Origin: Tachypleus tridentatus
Taxonomy: Eukaryota > Arthropoda > Merostomata > Xiphosura > Limulidae
Length of the DNA: 64,000 bases
Reading direction: 5' to 3'
Assembly: GCF_004210375.1 (NCBI RefSeq)
Contig: NC_134834.1
Coordinates: forward strand, 143,439,009 to 143,503,008
The translations under genes and the position numbers were made by a program. The notes below the pieces were generated by a model. The model saw only the letters and a program-made list of their open reading frames with translations, was not told where the DNA came from and ran no database searches. Shown one piece after another: positions 24,648 to 36,634 of this stretch (its first letter is position 1; every line of letters begins with the position of its first letter).

Positions 24648-25091
24648 GTAAGGAAAAAATAGTTCATTTCACCTCCAACAACCTCAGTTGTTACTGTATA
24701 ACGGAAAACTAATTACAAGCACACTATTAATAAACGGTTATTTATGATGTGTAGGGCAAAACGTTATTGAGTTTGTGTGTGCACACAAAAAAAAGATTTG
24801 TGACTTACATAAAGAAATACAGTATTATATTACATGTATTATTACGAACTACTTCATTAGGTACTGAGTAATCACATTGATGGGAGAACTGAATCATGAC
24901 AGTAACTTTACGAATATTCTTTTTTTAAATTGCCGTTGGTTTCAGGAATAAAATATTTTGAAGAACTTAAAGGTGATTGAAAATATTAAGTAAGTTTATA
25001 AACACAGGTTTATTTCATGTACTTTAAAGCACGTTTTTTGTCTACAAATCTTATTTTCGCATCATCATGCCAGAAGACAGAGATAGCAGCT

Positions 25092-25180
25092 TATCTTTTA
25101 GCCTACTCTTTTAATAACGAATAGTGGAATTGAGCGACACATAATAACGTCCCCACGGTTAAAAGAGCGAGCATGTTCGA
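25092..25180 (-). mobile_element. SINE-1 fragment
   Basis: Short core fragment in minus orientation (CTACTCTTTTAATAACGAAT, then CCCCACGG and GAGCATGTTCG). Confidence 0.7.
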
Positions 25181-25252
25181 TGGATGGTAGTATTTGATGA
25201 TATCTTGTACCGTACAAACCGTTTGATGGATTTCCTTAACCAATCGTTATAT

Positions 25253-25372
25253 TTGTTTGTTTGTTGTACAGCACAAAGCTACACGATTGGCTATTTGTGT
25301 TGTGCCTACCTCAACTACTGGTACCCGAATTTTGACATTTTACGCCATTTGACTTACCGGTGAGAGGAGGTC
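25253..25372 (-). mobile_element. SINE-2 copy
   Basis: Minus orientation: GTTTGTTTGTTG tail, CAAAGCTACACGATTGGCTA, then CTTACCGGTGAGAGG head complement; diverged. Confidence 0.65.
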
Positions 25373-25819
25373 GTTTGTTTTAATGAGCTTCTTTCTTCGT
25401 CGAGGCATAGAGAATCATGAAACGGCTCTAAAGTTTTTTTTCAAATATTAACTTTTAGCTCAAAGCTTCATCTCTTGGTCAATTTAAAATCTTGTTACAT
25501 CCGCGGCTATTAAGGATTCTCTCTTGTTTAAGTAGGTTATACAATATTTCTATAAACCCTAATATTTCTTACAGTACTTTTAAGCAACATATCACGTGCC
25601 TGGCTTGTTGCGTTAAGTACGATTATTCAATGCAGTCGTACGAAACGTCTTTCAAAGGCTACCATATCATGAAGTTTTGTATATTCACAAAACGTTTTCG
25701 TAAACTTTCATCGATTTTAAAATGTTTGGTTAGACTGACCAGATATTACACAGAATATTTTGGTTTAACGTAGTGGAATATTTAGACGCTGTAACTGCTA
25801 TGTCAATCTTCAAATAAAT

Positions 25820-25984
25820 GAGGTCTGACATGACCAGGTGGGCAGGGCGCTCAACCAGCAATCTGGGGGTAGCGATTTCGAATCCCCCTCCGACTACACA
25901 TGCTTGCTCTTTCAGCCGTGGGAGAGTTAAAATGTGACACAGATAGCCCTCGTTTAGCTTTACGAGGAATTCAAAACAAACAAA
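25820..25984 (+). mobile_element. SINE-1 with internal deletion
   Basis: Head and tail are present but about 110 bp of core is missing between AATGTGAC and ACAGATAGCCC. A 9-bp duplication CAAATAAAT (25811-25819, 25985-25993) shows a single insertion event. Confidence 0.9.
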
Positions 25985-25999
25985 CAAATAAATTCCTAA

Positions 26000-26060
26000 T
26001 GAAATTAAGAAATTAAATATTATACAAATAAAGAAAACAACGTTTCAAAAACCGAACCAA
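26000..26060 (-). mobile_element. Possible Penelope-like 3' end fragment
   Basis: Minus strand has TTTTTGAAACGTTGTTTTC followed by AT-rich sequence; only the last part of the terminus is present. Confidence 0.4.
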
Positions 26061-26069
26061 ATATTACAC

Positions 26070-26190
26070 TATCCTGTCAGATAAGAGTAACTCAAGAGTC
26101 TGGCGACAGATGCTCTTGAATAACATTTTTTTATTTAATCTTTCAGTTTGAAATTAGGTACAGCTACACGCAGGTAGCCCTTGAGCAGCA
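26070..26190 (+). mobile_element. SINE-1 fragment, degraded
   Basis: Fragmentary matches to the core (CTCAAGAGTCTGGCG) and 3' domain (GAAATTAGG...GGTAGCCCTTGAG). Weak. Confidence 0.45.
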
Positions 26191-26218
26191 GTGTGAACTG
26201 CTGTAAGCAGTGTAAGCT

Positions 26219-26463
26219 TCTCGAGGGCTATCTGTGCTAGCCGTCCCTAATTTAGCAGTGTAAGACTAGAGGGAAGGCAGCTAGTCATCACCACCCACCG
26301 CCAACTCTTGGACTACTCTTTTACCAACGAATAGTGGGATTGACCGTCACATTATAACGCCCCCACGACTGAAAGGGCGAGCATGTTTGGCGCGACGGGG
26401 ATACGAACCCGCGACCCTCAGATTAGGAGTCGCACGCCTTAACACGCTTGGCCATGCCGGGCC
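26219..26463 (-). mobile_element. SINE-1 copy, young, 3' end missing
   Basis: Minus orientation; starts within CTCGAGGGCTATCTGTGC and ends with the complete head. Close to consensus. Confidence 0.95.
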
Positions 26464-26561
26464 ATATTCTAGAAAGAAAGACACAAAAAGCACAAAAAAT
26501 AGAATGTTTGTATTAATACTAGAAACAAACATGACTTTATAACACCAAAATGTTTTTATTT

Positions 26562-26605
26562 AATTGGATACTCAACGTTTCGCTTTACAGCTTCTTCAGG
26601 AGTTT
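26562..26605 (-). mobile_element. Penelope-like 3' end fragment
   Basis: Minus strand: CCTGAAGAAGCT, GTAA loop, AGCGAAACGTTGAG; hairpin followed by GAAACGTTG as in the other PLE ends. Confidence 0.6.
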
Positions 26606-29600
26606 TTACTAAAACACAAACTTTAAGTATCAAGTGGATTGTAACAAAGATTTGGACAATCTCAATATCACACTCTGCCCTTGATAACGTGAAATCAACA
26701 AGCAGCAATGTGAAAACTAATGATTTGTTTACCTGACTGTATTACCAACTGCACTCCATAACTGTATATTGCCATTTCTACTTTAATGATCTGCAACTTG
26801 AATAGTTATAGTTGCCACGCCAAAAGTAACTGAACTGTTTTGATCAGTTCTGTCTGCGCAGAAGCCCATGTCTTCTGCAATCGCCATCTTACCAATGTGG
26901 AATTCAGCAAAAAGACCAATATGTCTTCATTTTCTGAAGTAGGCAGGAAATGGCACTGTCTGTACTTCTGATTCTTGTATTGTGTCCTTTCTTGTTTGTA
27001 GCACAGTGATTAGCATACAGAACTTTAGATTGATATCTCCTGCTTTTGAGTCACAATATACTTATTAATACACCCTACACTCTCAAATGTAGGAACACTA
27101 TAGCTGCAACAACCAATTCTGCTATTCAGTTAGGAGACGAAGTGTAGTTCGTGTGTACTGCCAACTGGTCACTGTCCTTCTGGTCTGCAGTTCTAAATTA
27201 TCAATAGCTGTTCTTGTGCATTGTGTTTTCCGACTTGACTGTTTAACTCTCGTATCACATAAGATGCCCTTCAGATATGAAAACATGAAATACATTTCCC
27301 TTCTGAAGTTGTTTTTCTGGATCAGAACGTTGCAATGGTGGCAAACATCCATGTTTTCAAACTTCGATAACTTCTAAAACCGATTTTATAAAACTTATGA
27401 AAATGTCTTTTAAACAAAATACTACCAAAGGGGTTGTAACTGTGGGGTGATAATGCAGGCATAGGCGACTTACAGAATCACTCACAAGAAATGTTAATTG
27501 CCAACTTCTGTGCTACAGCTGCTGATAGGCATCATAGCGTAGCCACCATGGGTCCCTAAGGAGCAATAGAACTTTCTTGAGCAAGTGTCCATGGTTATGC
27601 TACAAAAAAACCAAGGCTAGACTCCGAAAGAAACCAAGATCACAAAGGAATGACTTTCATTGCGACTTAACTACTAATTGACTTCGTGGCTGTTCATGCC
27701 CTCTTACAGACAGAATCAAAGGAACTATATATTATTTCAGACCAGTACTTCAATAAGTACAGAAAGGTCGACAATGACCAATGAGCACTGCAGCAACTTC
27801 TAGCTTGAACTAGTATATTTTGACTTTAATATGGTTGTCAACTTACCCAAGTACAGTAACACATTTGTACTTAAAGTTACAATAGCTGGTTCAGACAGAC
27901 ATTTACTTTATATCACATGATATGTGTCAGTGTAACACAAGGTTGACTTTTAGTGGCTACTGGTACAGCTAGAACCTTACTCGACTTTGCTGTGTATCAG
28001 GCATTTCATGATAAGTCATTATTTTGACAAGTAAGCACAAACTTTATTATGGCAAATATAACAAGGTAAATGTAAGTGCTTAAATGTGCCTTCAACTTTG
28101 CCTTTGTAATCTTGCATGCTGAAGAAAGGCAATTATTTCTTATCTAGATTCAGGCGTTGGTATTTTATTGACGGATATACTGTAGAAATTGTTTGTCAAA
28201 TTTTAGTATGCAGCATGTGAGCTAAAAGGTATTCAGTTGTTATATGACCAAATGGCCTATCTGGCCAGTTGAACAAAAATAACATGTCATCACATAAACA
28301 AAGGTCATAAGTACCTAATAAAACAATTGCAATGCATATTTCCTTTGGAGCACCAGGGCGATGGCCAGTGTTAAAATCATATGTATGCTGAAGGATGGTA
28401 TAAAAGAATCACTGGAGAAAACACAGTTATCTAAAGTGGTGATTGTCAAACAGAAGAAAATAATGCAGAGTTTCTGTATAGACTTTTAAAGAAATAATGC
28501 ATTAAACATGTTGAAACATTTTCTTTACTGCATATATATCAATATCCAGATCCTGGTGCACTCTTATATATACAAATATATTTATTGTTTTAGTATATTA
28601 GACCTAGCATCTGAATATTAGCAAGTCGAACTATACAATAAAAACAGCCCTAAAACCAATTTCATCACTACAGAAAGACTATGTGATGGAGCTGATACTA
28701 AGAGGATTTAAACTGGAAATATGGTTTTAACTTTCTATGTTTTACACCATATTCTTGGTGATTTATGACAAATGTATCCAACAGAGCACTACTATTTACA
28801 TTTACTAAGATCGATGTGTACTTTTTATGTGCATGGAAATGGGAATGAATATTCCTGTCCTTGAAGTATACCTAGATAAAACAACAATTTTGACTTATTC
28901 TTTCAATGTTGACTATTCATTCTGAAATTGATATGGTTTTGCCACAAGTACCATACAGCAGGAGATCAGATACACCATTTATGTTCTGAGTGCTCTTGTG
29001 TGTCAGTAGTGTACAACAAAGAAACAACAGTTCACAGCTGTCATATATGCCAAGCATTACTACCACTACTTGCACGTTGGATAACATTTCTTCAAGAGTA
29101 CAGCTTCATGGTACAACGCTGCACACGCCAGCAACATGGAAGCACCAATATGTTATTTCACGAACCAATAAGAGCTTGTTCATTCATTTAATGTTCAGAT
29201 CCTGAATTTAGTACAATGATTAAAGCCGTTTCAGCACCAGTGATTATACAAGCAGTAACAATTCTGCACATGGAGAGACATCATAAATGATTAGCCAAGA
29301 GCTTCATGGAAAGTAACTAAAGTATTAAAACATAGCTTAGACAATGTTTAATTTATAGGGTGGTAGCGTACGTTCATCATATACCAGTCAATATAGTACT
29401 GATTTGTTTCTTTTATGGTCAGTTACATCTGCAATATAACGAGTTGTATCACCACTCTGAATCACCAACACATGGTATTAAACCTGTGATGCATCTAGTT
29501 GTCTGTAGAGCTCTAAGACAGGAAATACTTTAGGCTTTGCATAATTCAAGGACTGCATATCATCAGAGATGCATTTATGTCAAGATATTAAGGGATCGCG

Positions 29601-30699
29601 TAGGCATTTTAGCAGCCGTTTTGCTGAGCGGAAGATTGCGGGCACGTTTGAAAAACTTCCACCAGAGAGTTATATGTTTCATTTCAAGTGAATCACCCTA
29701 CAATTATGTTTCCTACAGGGTATGATGTATAACCTTTCATCCATATGATTATATTTCAGATGATGAGGAGAAAGATATTTATAATACGCATTAGGATATT
29801 CAGAAAAAGTCAGATTCAAATCACAAGGCAGTCTGTTCTTAAGAGCAACCCAAGTGTCAAAAATGTTCTCCTAATTGTTATGGCTGGGACTAACTGCTTG
29901 ATCAGTAGTTAGTACAATCAGATGGTTGAAAAGTTAAAGATGAAAAAAAGTGTCAGTTCTTGCTTGCCGAACTATCAAGATTTTTGTTGTTGTTTTATTT
30001 TTAATATGATATATGTGTGGTCCATATATGACAACTATATAATTATATTCAAGTTAGGTTCATTTGTTGATTGCAATTGACAGCCGGTAGAAAAGCTTTC
30101 TGCGATATATGATATTTCTTAGTAAAACATTGGTCAAATACTTTGTAATAATCTTTCTATGTATGTGGTGAGTTTTAGTGTTGTGTTTTTGTTGTTGTTT
30201 TTAAGCAGACTGTGTGAAATTCACTTGAGGCATAAAGCTAAGGTAGCTGAGATTGTTATATGAAAAACTTAGTAAAAGTTAATGATGGATTGAATTATCG
30301 ATAATAACTATGCACTCTACCAAATCATATTACAGGACTTTGTGATTTTTGTTTTCTTAGCACTATGATTAATTTTTGTGATGAGTTTTCTTGAACATTT
30401 GACTGTAAAAACGTTCCTGCCAGGACTAATCAACCATAATCTTACAGATTAGCATGCACGATATTGTGTTAATTGTGTTTTTATGCAAGACTGTGCATGG
30501 TTGTCTGATTTGTATGTATTAGTCTTTTCAAAGTGAGGAAAGTTAGCATAGATTGTATAACTAAGGCAAATTTTATATCATTTTTCTAGATTTTTATCTG
30601 ATTTTGAACTCCATAGATGACAGCACTGTCGGAATAAACGCTACTAATCAGGCTTATTGCTATGTTATAATTGCGAAAGTGATTTTACTGTTCCGCTTG
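26606..30699. other. Four kilobases without recognisable repeat or gene
   Basis: The longest stretch outside the gene block without a SINE. Several 60-87 codon open frames exist (for example 28928-29191) but none resembles a known protein and no strong splice pattern was found. It could hold introns or a noncoding transcript; the sequence alone does not decide. Confidence 0.4.
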
Positions 30700-30812
30700 T
30701 GTTTGTTTATGTGTATGAAAGAGTACACAATGGACCATCTGTGATCTGCCCATCACGGGTATCGAAACCAAATCGCTAGCGTTGTAAGTCTGCAGACATT
30801 CTTTGTGAGCCT
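30700..30812 (-). mobile_element. SINE-2 copy
   Basis: Minus orientation: TACACAATGGACCATCTGTG, CACGGGTATCGAAACC and AGTCTGCAGACATTC. Confidence 0.78.
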
Positions 30813-31032
30813 ACAGCATTGAAACCGTATGCATATATGCATGTATCTTAGATTGTGTCTCTATCATGAAACGTGTGGATATATGTGTAATTTGAACTCT
30901 GTGTACAGATGTTACAGGATGTTTTATCTCAGTGTCATTTCTGTAAGGGATAGTAATTCACAGACTATGTGTTACTTACATTCAACTACAGTATGTAAAT
31001 AAATATAACAGCACATTTTGTTGTTTGTCCAT

Positions 31033-31330
31033 GTAACTACTTCGCAGTGTGGATAGAGCTTTCACCTAAATTGGCATGGAGGTTCATTAGGTCCTTGCGA
31101 GGGATACAAACACATTTTCAGTTTTACAGATTTTATGGGCGTTGGTGTATTTTCACCGTATTCATTATGAAGGTTTGTTGGGTCCATGTGGAAATACATA
31201 CAAGTTTGCGGTTTCACAGTTTGTGTTTTACAGTTTTTTTATGGGCATTTTTGCATTTTTTAGAATTACAAATAAAGGAAACAACTATTCATCTCCTAAG
31301 ATAACCTCTCATTAATCATGAATTCACATA
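31033..31330 (+). repeat. Unclassified dispersed repeat, copy 1
   Basis: Shares ordered blocks with 58789-58949: GTGTGGAT, GAGGTTCATTAGGTCC, CATACAA(A/G)TTTGC, CCTAAGATAACC and CATTAATCATGAAT. Copy 1 is longer because a middle section (GGTTCATTAGGTCC / GGTTTGTTGGGTCC) is repeated. Confidence 0.75.
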
Positions 31331-32233
31331 AATTCCATTCAGAGGACGGTTATTCGAGCTAGTTATAATATACATTTGTTTGAGCAGCACAAAATATAAT
31401 TTAAGATTATTTGTGAAGTCATATATTATGTTATTTATTTATTATGATTACATTAAACTTGTAACAGAAAATAGGCTTGACCTGTGAACAATCAGATAAC
31501 AAAATCTTCAAGGTTAGAAGTTTTGGTCACTAGGCAGCTTAATTTTGGCTTTAGGGTGTGGTGCCTTCTAACAGTTTACTTTCCCTCCCCTTACCTGTGT
31601 CACTTCGACAATCAAACAATGGTGGAAAAACTGTGTTCGTGAGATAAATGAGCTTGCTGACAGGTGGCTGTTTCCAAGATCCACCATAGGCGTGAGTCCA
31701 GTTGATGCATTGATCCATACAAAGATATGTGAATGGTATATTCACTGGTATTTGGAACAAATGTCATGATGTTACAGCGGAGAGTGTTTTCACCATAAGT
31801 AACACAAGGCATGACGTGTGTGCTACACTTTTTTCAGGATGACCCTTTTCTTTATAACCTTTTCAATCGTGACATTTAATTTTTCATTTTTAACTTAATC
31901 TAGTAAAGATTCGGATAATTTCATGTTTTCAATCCTAATTTTATAATGAAGTCAAACATTTTCTGAGTTTAATGACAACCTAATACAGTCACGAGAGAGT
32001 TAAGGTGGATCACACAACAGGTTGCACGAGTTATATATCTAAAAACCCTTAAGAATTTGAAGAAACGAGAGTACATTATAAACACGAATAATCAGTGTGA
32101 AGATTCAATGAGTTTCAGTTTATTGTTAAACAATGAAAGTTACTCATCTATTGTGTCACTGAAACGGTTAGCACGAAAAACCTACAAGTTTTGTAATTGT
32201 CAGTTACGTGTAGATAACATTAATATCGTAGTT
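31331..32233. other. No gene seen
   Basis: Short open frames only. Confidence 0.55.
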
Positions 32234-32245
32234 TCTTTTGAAAGT

Positions 32246-32519
32246 AAGCATGGCCAGGTGGTTAGGGCGCTCGACTCACAATCTGAGGCTCTTGGGCTAG
32301 AATCCCAGTCATATCAAATATGCTCGCCCTTTCAGTCGTAGGAGTAGTATATGTAACAGTCAATCCCATCATTCGTTGGTAAAATAGTAGTCCATGAATT
32401 AGCGGTGGGTTGTGATGAGTATCTGCTTTCCTCTAGTCTTACACTATTAAATTAGGGACGGCCAGCGCAGATAGCCTCCTGTAGCTTTGCGCGAAATTCA
32501 AAACCAAACAAACAAACAA
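32246..32519 (+). mobile_element. SINE-1 copy
   Basis: Near full length; exact 12-bp duplication TCTTTTGAAAGT at 32234-32245 and 32520-32531. Confidence 0.95.
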
Positions 32520-32984
32520 TCTTTTGAAAGTGGGAATACTGTTTGTGAAATTAAGTTCACAATTTGCGTAAAAGTGAAGGTGGCCTGTTATCAAACATTA
32601 TAGAATAAATGAAGTCGAAATCGTTACGTGCACTAAAAATTGCATTATTTTTACCAAATGATTCGACAGAACTCGCTCTACAATAAAAAAAACGGCACAA
32701 CGCTACGTTTTTTACTTTAGTTTTATTCAATTGTAATTTGTTTACATTTTGTGTTAGTTTTATTTTCTTAATTTATAATTTAACTGTCCGGTGTTTTAAT
32801 ATTATTTTAAGGTTTAATATTGATTCCCTTTATCTTTAAGTTATTAGATTTTTTCTTGTAGTTTAATTTTATTTTACTTAATTTTGATATTTTATATTAT
32901 GATCTTGTATTTAATATATTTTAATTTGTTTCGAGTTTATTATATTTTAATTTATTTTGAGTTGTATTATACTTCTGATTGTAT

Positions 32985-33257
32985 TGTTTGTTTTTGAATT
33001 TCGCACAAAGCTACTCGAGGGCTATCTGTGCTGCCCGTCCCTAATTTAGTAGTGTAAGACTAGAGGGAAGGCAGCTAGTCATCACCACCCACCACCAACT
33101 CTTGGGCTACTCTTTTACCAACGAATAGTGGGATTGACCGTAACATTATAACGCCCCCACGGGTGAAATGGCGAGCATGTTTGGCGCGACGGGGATGCAA
33201 ACCCGCAACCCTCAGATTACAAGTCGCACGCCTTAACACGCTTGGCCATGCCGGGCC
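32985..33257 (-). mobile_element. SINE-1 copy, young
   Basis: Full length in minus orientation, near consensus; no clear target duplication seen. Confidence 0.95.
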
Positions 33258-34659
33258 AATTCATTTTGAAATTTTGGTTGTTGTTTTGTTATTGTTAAAA
33301 TACTTTAGTATTTATTTGTGTTTTTCTATTACCTAGAGTAATTTTAGCTGCTGAAAATATTCGAAGACTGGGCCTCAGGAAGTAGTTACTATTTGAAATA
33401 ATCAAAACGTATTTGCACAGTAACATATCTTACAATACGTAGTATTTTAAAATATGATTGGACACTGTGATACATATCTAGAGCACGAACTTGTAGGACA
33501 GCGCCTAGCAACCCATGTTTGTTTTTGTTTTGTTTTTTCGCGGGAGAAATGCACTTTGCTTTTGTCACCTGAGGAAAGCGATCATTACATTTATGATTTA
33601 TAATAACTTTTCTAATTCGACTGTTATGGTTTAATTCTAAAGCTCTAGACGAGGACGCTCTAAAATTGAAAATTAGAGATGGGAGGTGGATTGTGACAAC
33701 TGAAACAACGTTGAAATTTACCTTTCCATAAATATGTTATTTCGAATGTAACTTTCTTTAGTTAGGTGTATTCAACTAATCTTTGTTTTAATTTTCGTGA
33801 ATCTATTCTGCTCGTACTTATGACATTATCGTTAACTACATAAGTAATGATCTGAACATATAATAGCCCTTTGATTCAAATGTAGGTTAGATATTCCAAT
33901 GGTTAGAAACTCATACCATTTTGGTCTTATGTTTGTAATCCTCCCCCTCCCTTTCCTCGGTGAGGGCGATTCCGCCTTAAGGGGTAATACAGATACTTGT
34001 ACAAATTGGTATCAGTTAAAATTATTTGAAATAGTAATATATTATTCTGCTATATTGCTCTTTCAACGCTTTTGTCGGAAGTTGAGTTTGCTAATAACGC
34101 AATTTGTGTTTGTCATGCGTAAAAAAAACTTACACTTCAGCAGTCAGTCAAATAAAAACTCTATCATAAACGTAATTACTGTAATTAAATATTTATTTGT
34201 TTCTTTGTTAACCATTGCAGTTTTTTGTTTTCTTTATTGTTTGTGATTGATTTATTATCTGTAATATTTCCTTAATCTGCGGTTTTTTAGGGATATTTTT
34301 AATTTGTTTTGGGATATTTCTAAACTTATGAGCTAGATATTAATGGGCATGAATACCACATTAGAAATAGCTGTAGTTGAACGCTTACGTTTCTGACTAT
34401 AGCCATTTAGCTTACGTGTCGCATAATGTGACATTCAGGCTCAAAATACTAAATTATTTTCTTGTGAATTTTATTTTATTTTTTGAATCAAACGATTATT
34501 ATAACGCTAATAATATAAAATTTTAAAAGTACAATTAAAGTCTATATTCAGGTTTCAATAATTTCTAAGGCAAGTTTTGTGACAATTGAAGTAATATAAA
34601 TTACTACTAATTGAATTGTAATGACGGGATATTAACTATACAATGAATATAAAGCGCTT
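33258..34659. other. No gene seen
   Basis: A 115-codon hydrophobic open frame (33899-34246) is AT-driven and unconvincing. Confidence 0.5.
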
Positions 34660-34745
34660 CATAAGGCTTTTGCTGTGGATTTCGACACCCGCGATGAGCA
34701 AAACACAAACAATCTAATATGTAACTGCGTGCTTAACAAATAAAG
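34660..34745 (+). mobile_element. SINE-2 fragment
   Basis: GGATTTCGACACCCGCGATG and the 3' domain with a degenerate GTGCTTAACAAATAAAG end; head missing. Confidence 0.6.
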
Positions 34746-34990
34746 ATTTCTTTTTTTTGTTATGTGTTCAAGTATAGCGCCCACAACAGAAAGAGCGAAA
34801 CATGTGGCTACGAAGTATACTGTAGTGGTGATATTAATCAGAATTTTTAAGTCTTCAAATAAACGAAATGATTCAGTCGTTATATACAGCCCATATTCGA
34901 TAGCTGCATTAACAGTTGAATACAACTGCTGTAAAAATGCGTCAAACCAGAATAAATAATTTATAACGTAATTGTGGGTGAAACTGCAGG

Positions 34991-35275
34991 ATGGCTCGGC
35001 ATGGTCAGAAGGGGTAAGGCGTACGACTCGTAATCTGAGGGTCGCGGGTTCACATCTCGGTCGCACTAAATATGCTCGCCCTTTCAGCCGTGAGGGCGTT
35101 ATAATCTTACGGTCAATCCCACTATTCGTTGGTAAAAGAGTCGCCCGAAAGTTGGCGGTGGGTGGTGATGACTAGCTTCCTTCCCTCTAGTCTTACACTG
35201 CTAAATTAGGGCCGGATAGCGCAGATAGCCCTCGAGTAGCTTTGCGCGAAATTCAAAACAAACAAACAAGCAAAA
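34991..35275 (+). mobile_element. SINE-1 copy
   Basis: Full length with GCGCAGATAGCCC and TTTGCGCGAAATTC 3' domain and an AAACAAACAAGC tail. Confidence 0.95.
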
Positions 35276-36455
35276 TATTTTGTCTTTTCATGTCGTGTTA
35301 GTAAGACTAAGAAAATGTCGGCTTGCTAATTCACATTTGATAACCATTACTGTATTTTCTTTGAAAGTAAACCTGTATATTCTTTCTAGAAATTGAACTG
35401 ATTCGCCCAAAGTATTTTTTAAACAATAATGCAAGAAATCTATTATGAAAACATTTACAGTTCTGTGGTTTTCATTGGTCAAGTGTTATAGATGATAGTG
35501 CAATTTATGCTTAACTTAATATATTTATTTGATTCGGTGCATTTCATCGTGGTGTAATAGAGGGCGCTGAATTATTTGAGATAAGCGTTAAAATAGATTG
35601 GGGAGTTTGATTCGGTGATATTGAGTATGCAAGTTTGAAGAAGAGTTTTCTACAGGCCATCAAAAATAAAGGAGGTGATATGATGTTTTCATCATTAATG
35701 TAGGAAACCGTAATTAAAAATAACTTTCAATTCCATGTATCAGTTATAATTCAAATTTAACACAATGTACTCTGTATTATTTGTGTGATGGTTGAATATT
35801 GAAAAGTGATAGTAACAGGCATGATCTGGTTATTATTTTTAGTTTATTTTTTGTTCGATATAAAATTATTTCTGTTTTTATTTATGGGTACACGAAAAAA
35901 AATTAAATACAATATAGAAATAGAAAATTTTTATGAATTTAAGGTTTTTTGTAAATGTTTCTGAAGTTGGAACTAGAAGTGCAAAACGTAAATTTTGTTG
36001 TAAAACTAATGAACTAGAACTGCATGTTAAGAAAAGAAAGAAAAACGACAACACTACGGCCTTTTTTGGGTCTTGAAGAACACTGGTTATACTTTTGTTT
36101 TCTCTTCCTGAAGACCCATTGAAACATTTACACTTTAGTTGCAATGTAAAAGACTAACTAGTACAGTAGTTGGATTACTATTGTAGTAAGACTGCCTGAG
36201 CATGTTCATTATCACTGCATATTAAGTACATCTTTCCTTATGTTATGCTATTTCAACACTAATATTCTCTATTGTACTTGGTTTTATAAGTTGAGGTATT
36301 TAACTTTCAGGCTCACAGATAAACTGTTATCTTACATTGATAAAGGAAACTTGAAGTAGTGGATTTTGTTTCCCCAAGAACACAAAGGTGGAATTCTAAT
36401 TTGTAGTATTGAACTCATTTCTTAAAAGGTTCATGGTTGGGTCTTCCCACCCAGT
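35276..36455. other. No gene seen
   Basis: Transition into the CpG-poor block. A first exon of VMA21 could lie here or further left, but none could be identified. Confidence 0.4.
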
Positions 36456-36634
36456 GTCAACAAATAAAAGATGTAAATGCAGGAGAGATTAGGTGTTATT
36501 TTTATGAAAGACGAGAGAGGGAACCCATACAATCATCAAATTTAGAAAGCAAGGTATCAGAAAGCTGCAATTTAGGTCATCTTTCACCAAAAAAAACAAC
36601 AAAAAATCAAACACCACAGTCAGATTATATATGA
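36456..36634 (+). CDS. Weak candidate coding exon, unidentified
   Basis: A pyrimidine-rich acceptor-like site (TCTTCCCACCCAG, ending at 36454-36455) precedes an open frame of about 59 residues ending in TGA at 36632. It contains AGEIRCYFYERREREPIQSS and a lysine-rich tail (SPKKTTKNQTP). The charged, varied composition is unusual for open frames in this AT-rich DNA, and the position marks the left edge of the CpG-poor block. I recognise no family or domain, and it may be chance. It could be a terminal exon of a plus-strand gene whose other exons lie upstream; it does not look like VMA21 exon 1. Confidence 0.2.

Noticed and set aside
28928-29205. Overlapping 71-87 codon frames
   Set aside because: Two frames on the same bases with no protein-like features; likely chance.
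33899-34246. 115-codon hydrophobic open frame
   Set aside because: Composition reflects AT-rich DNA; no family resemblance and no exon signals.
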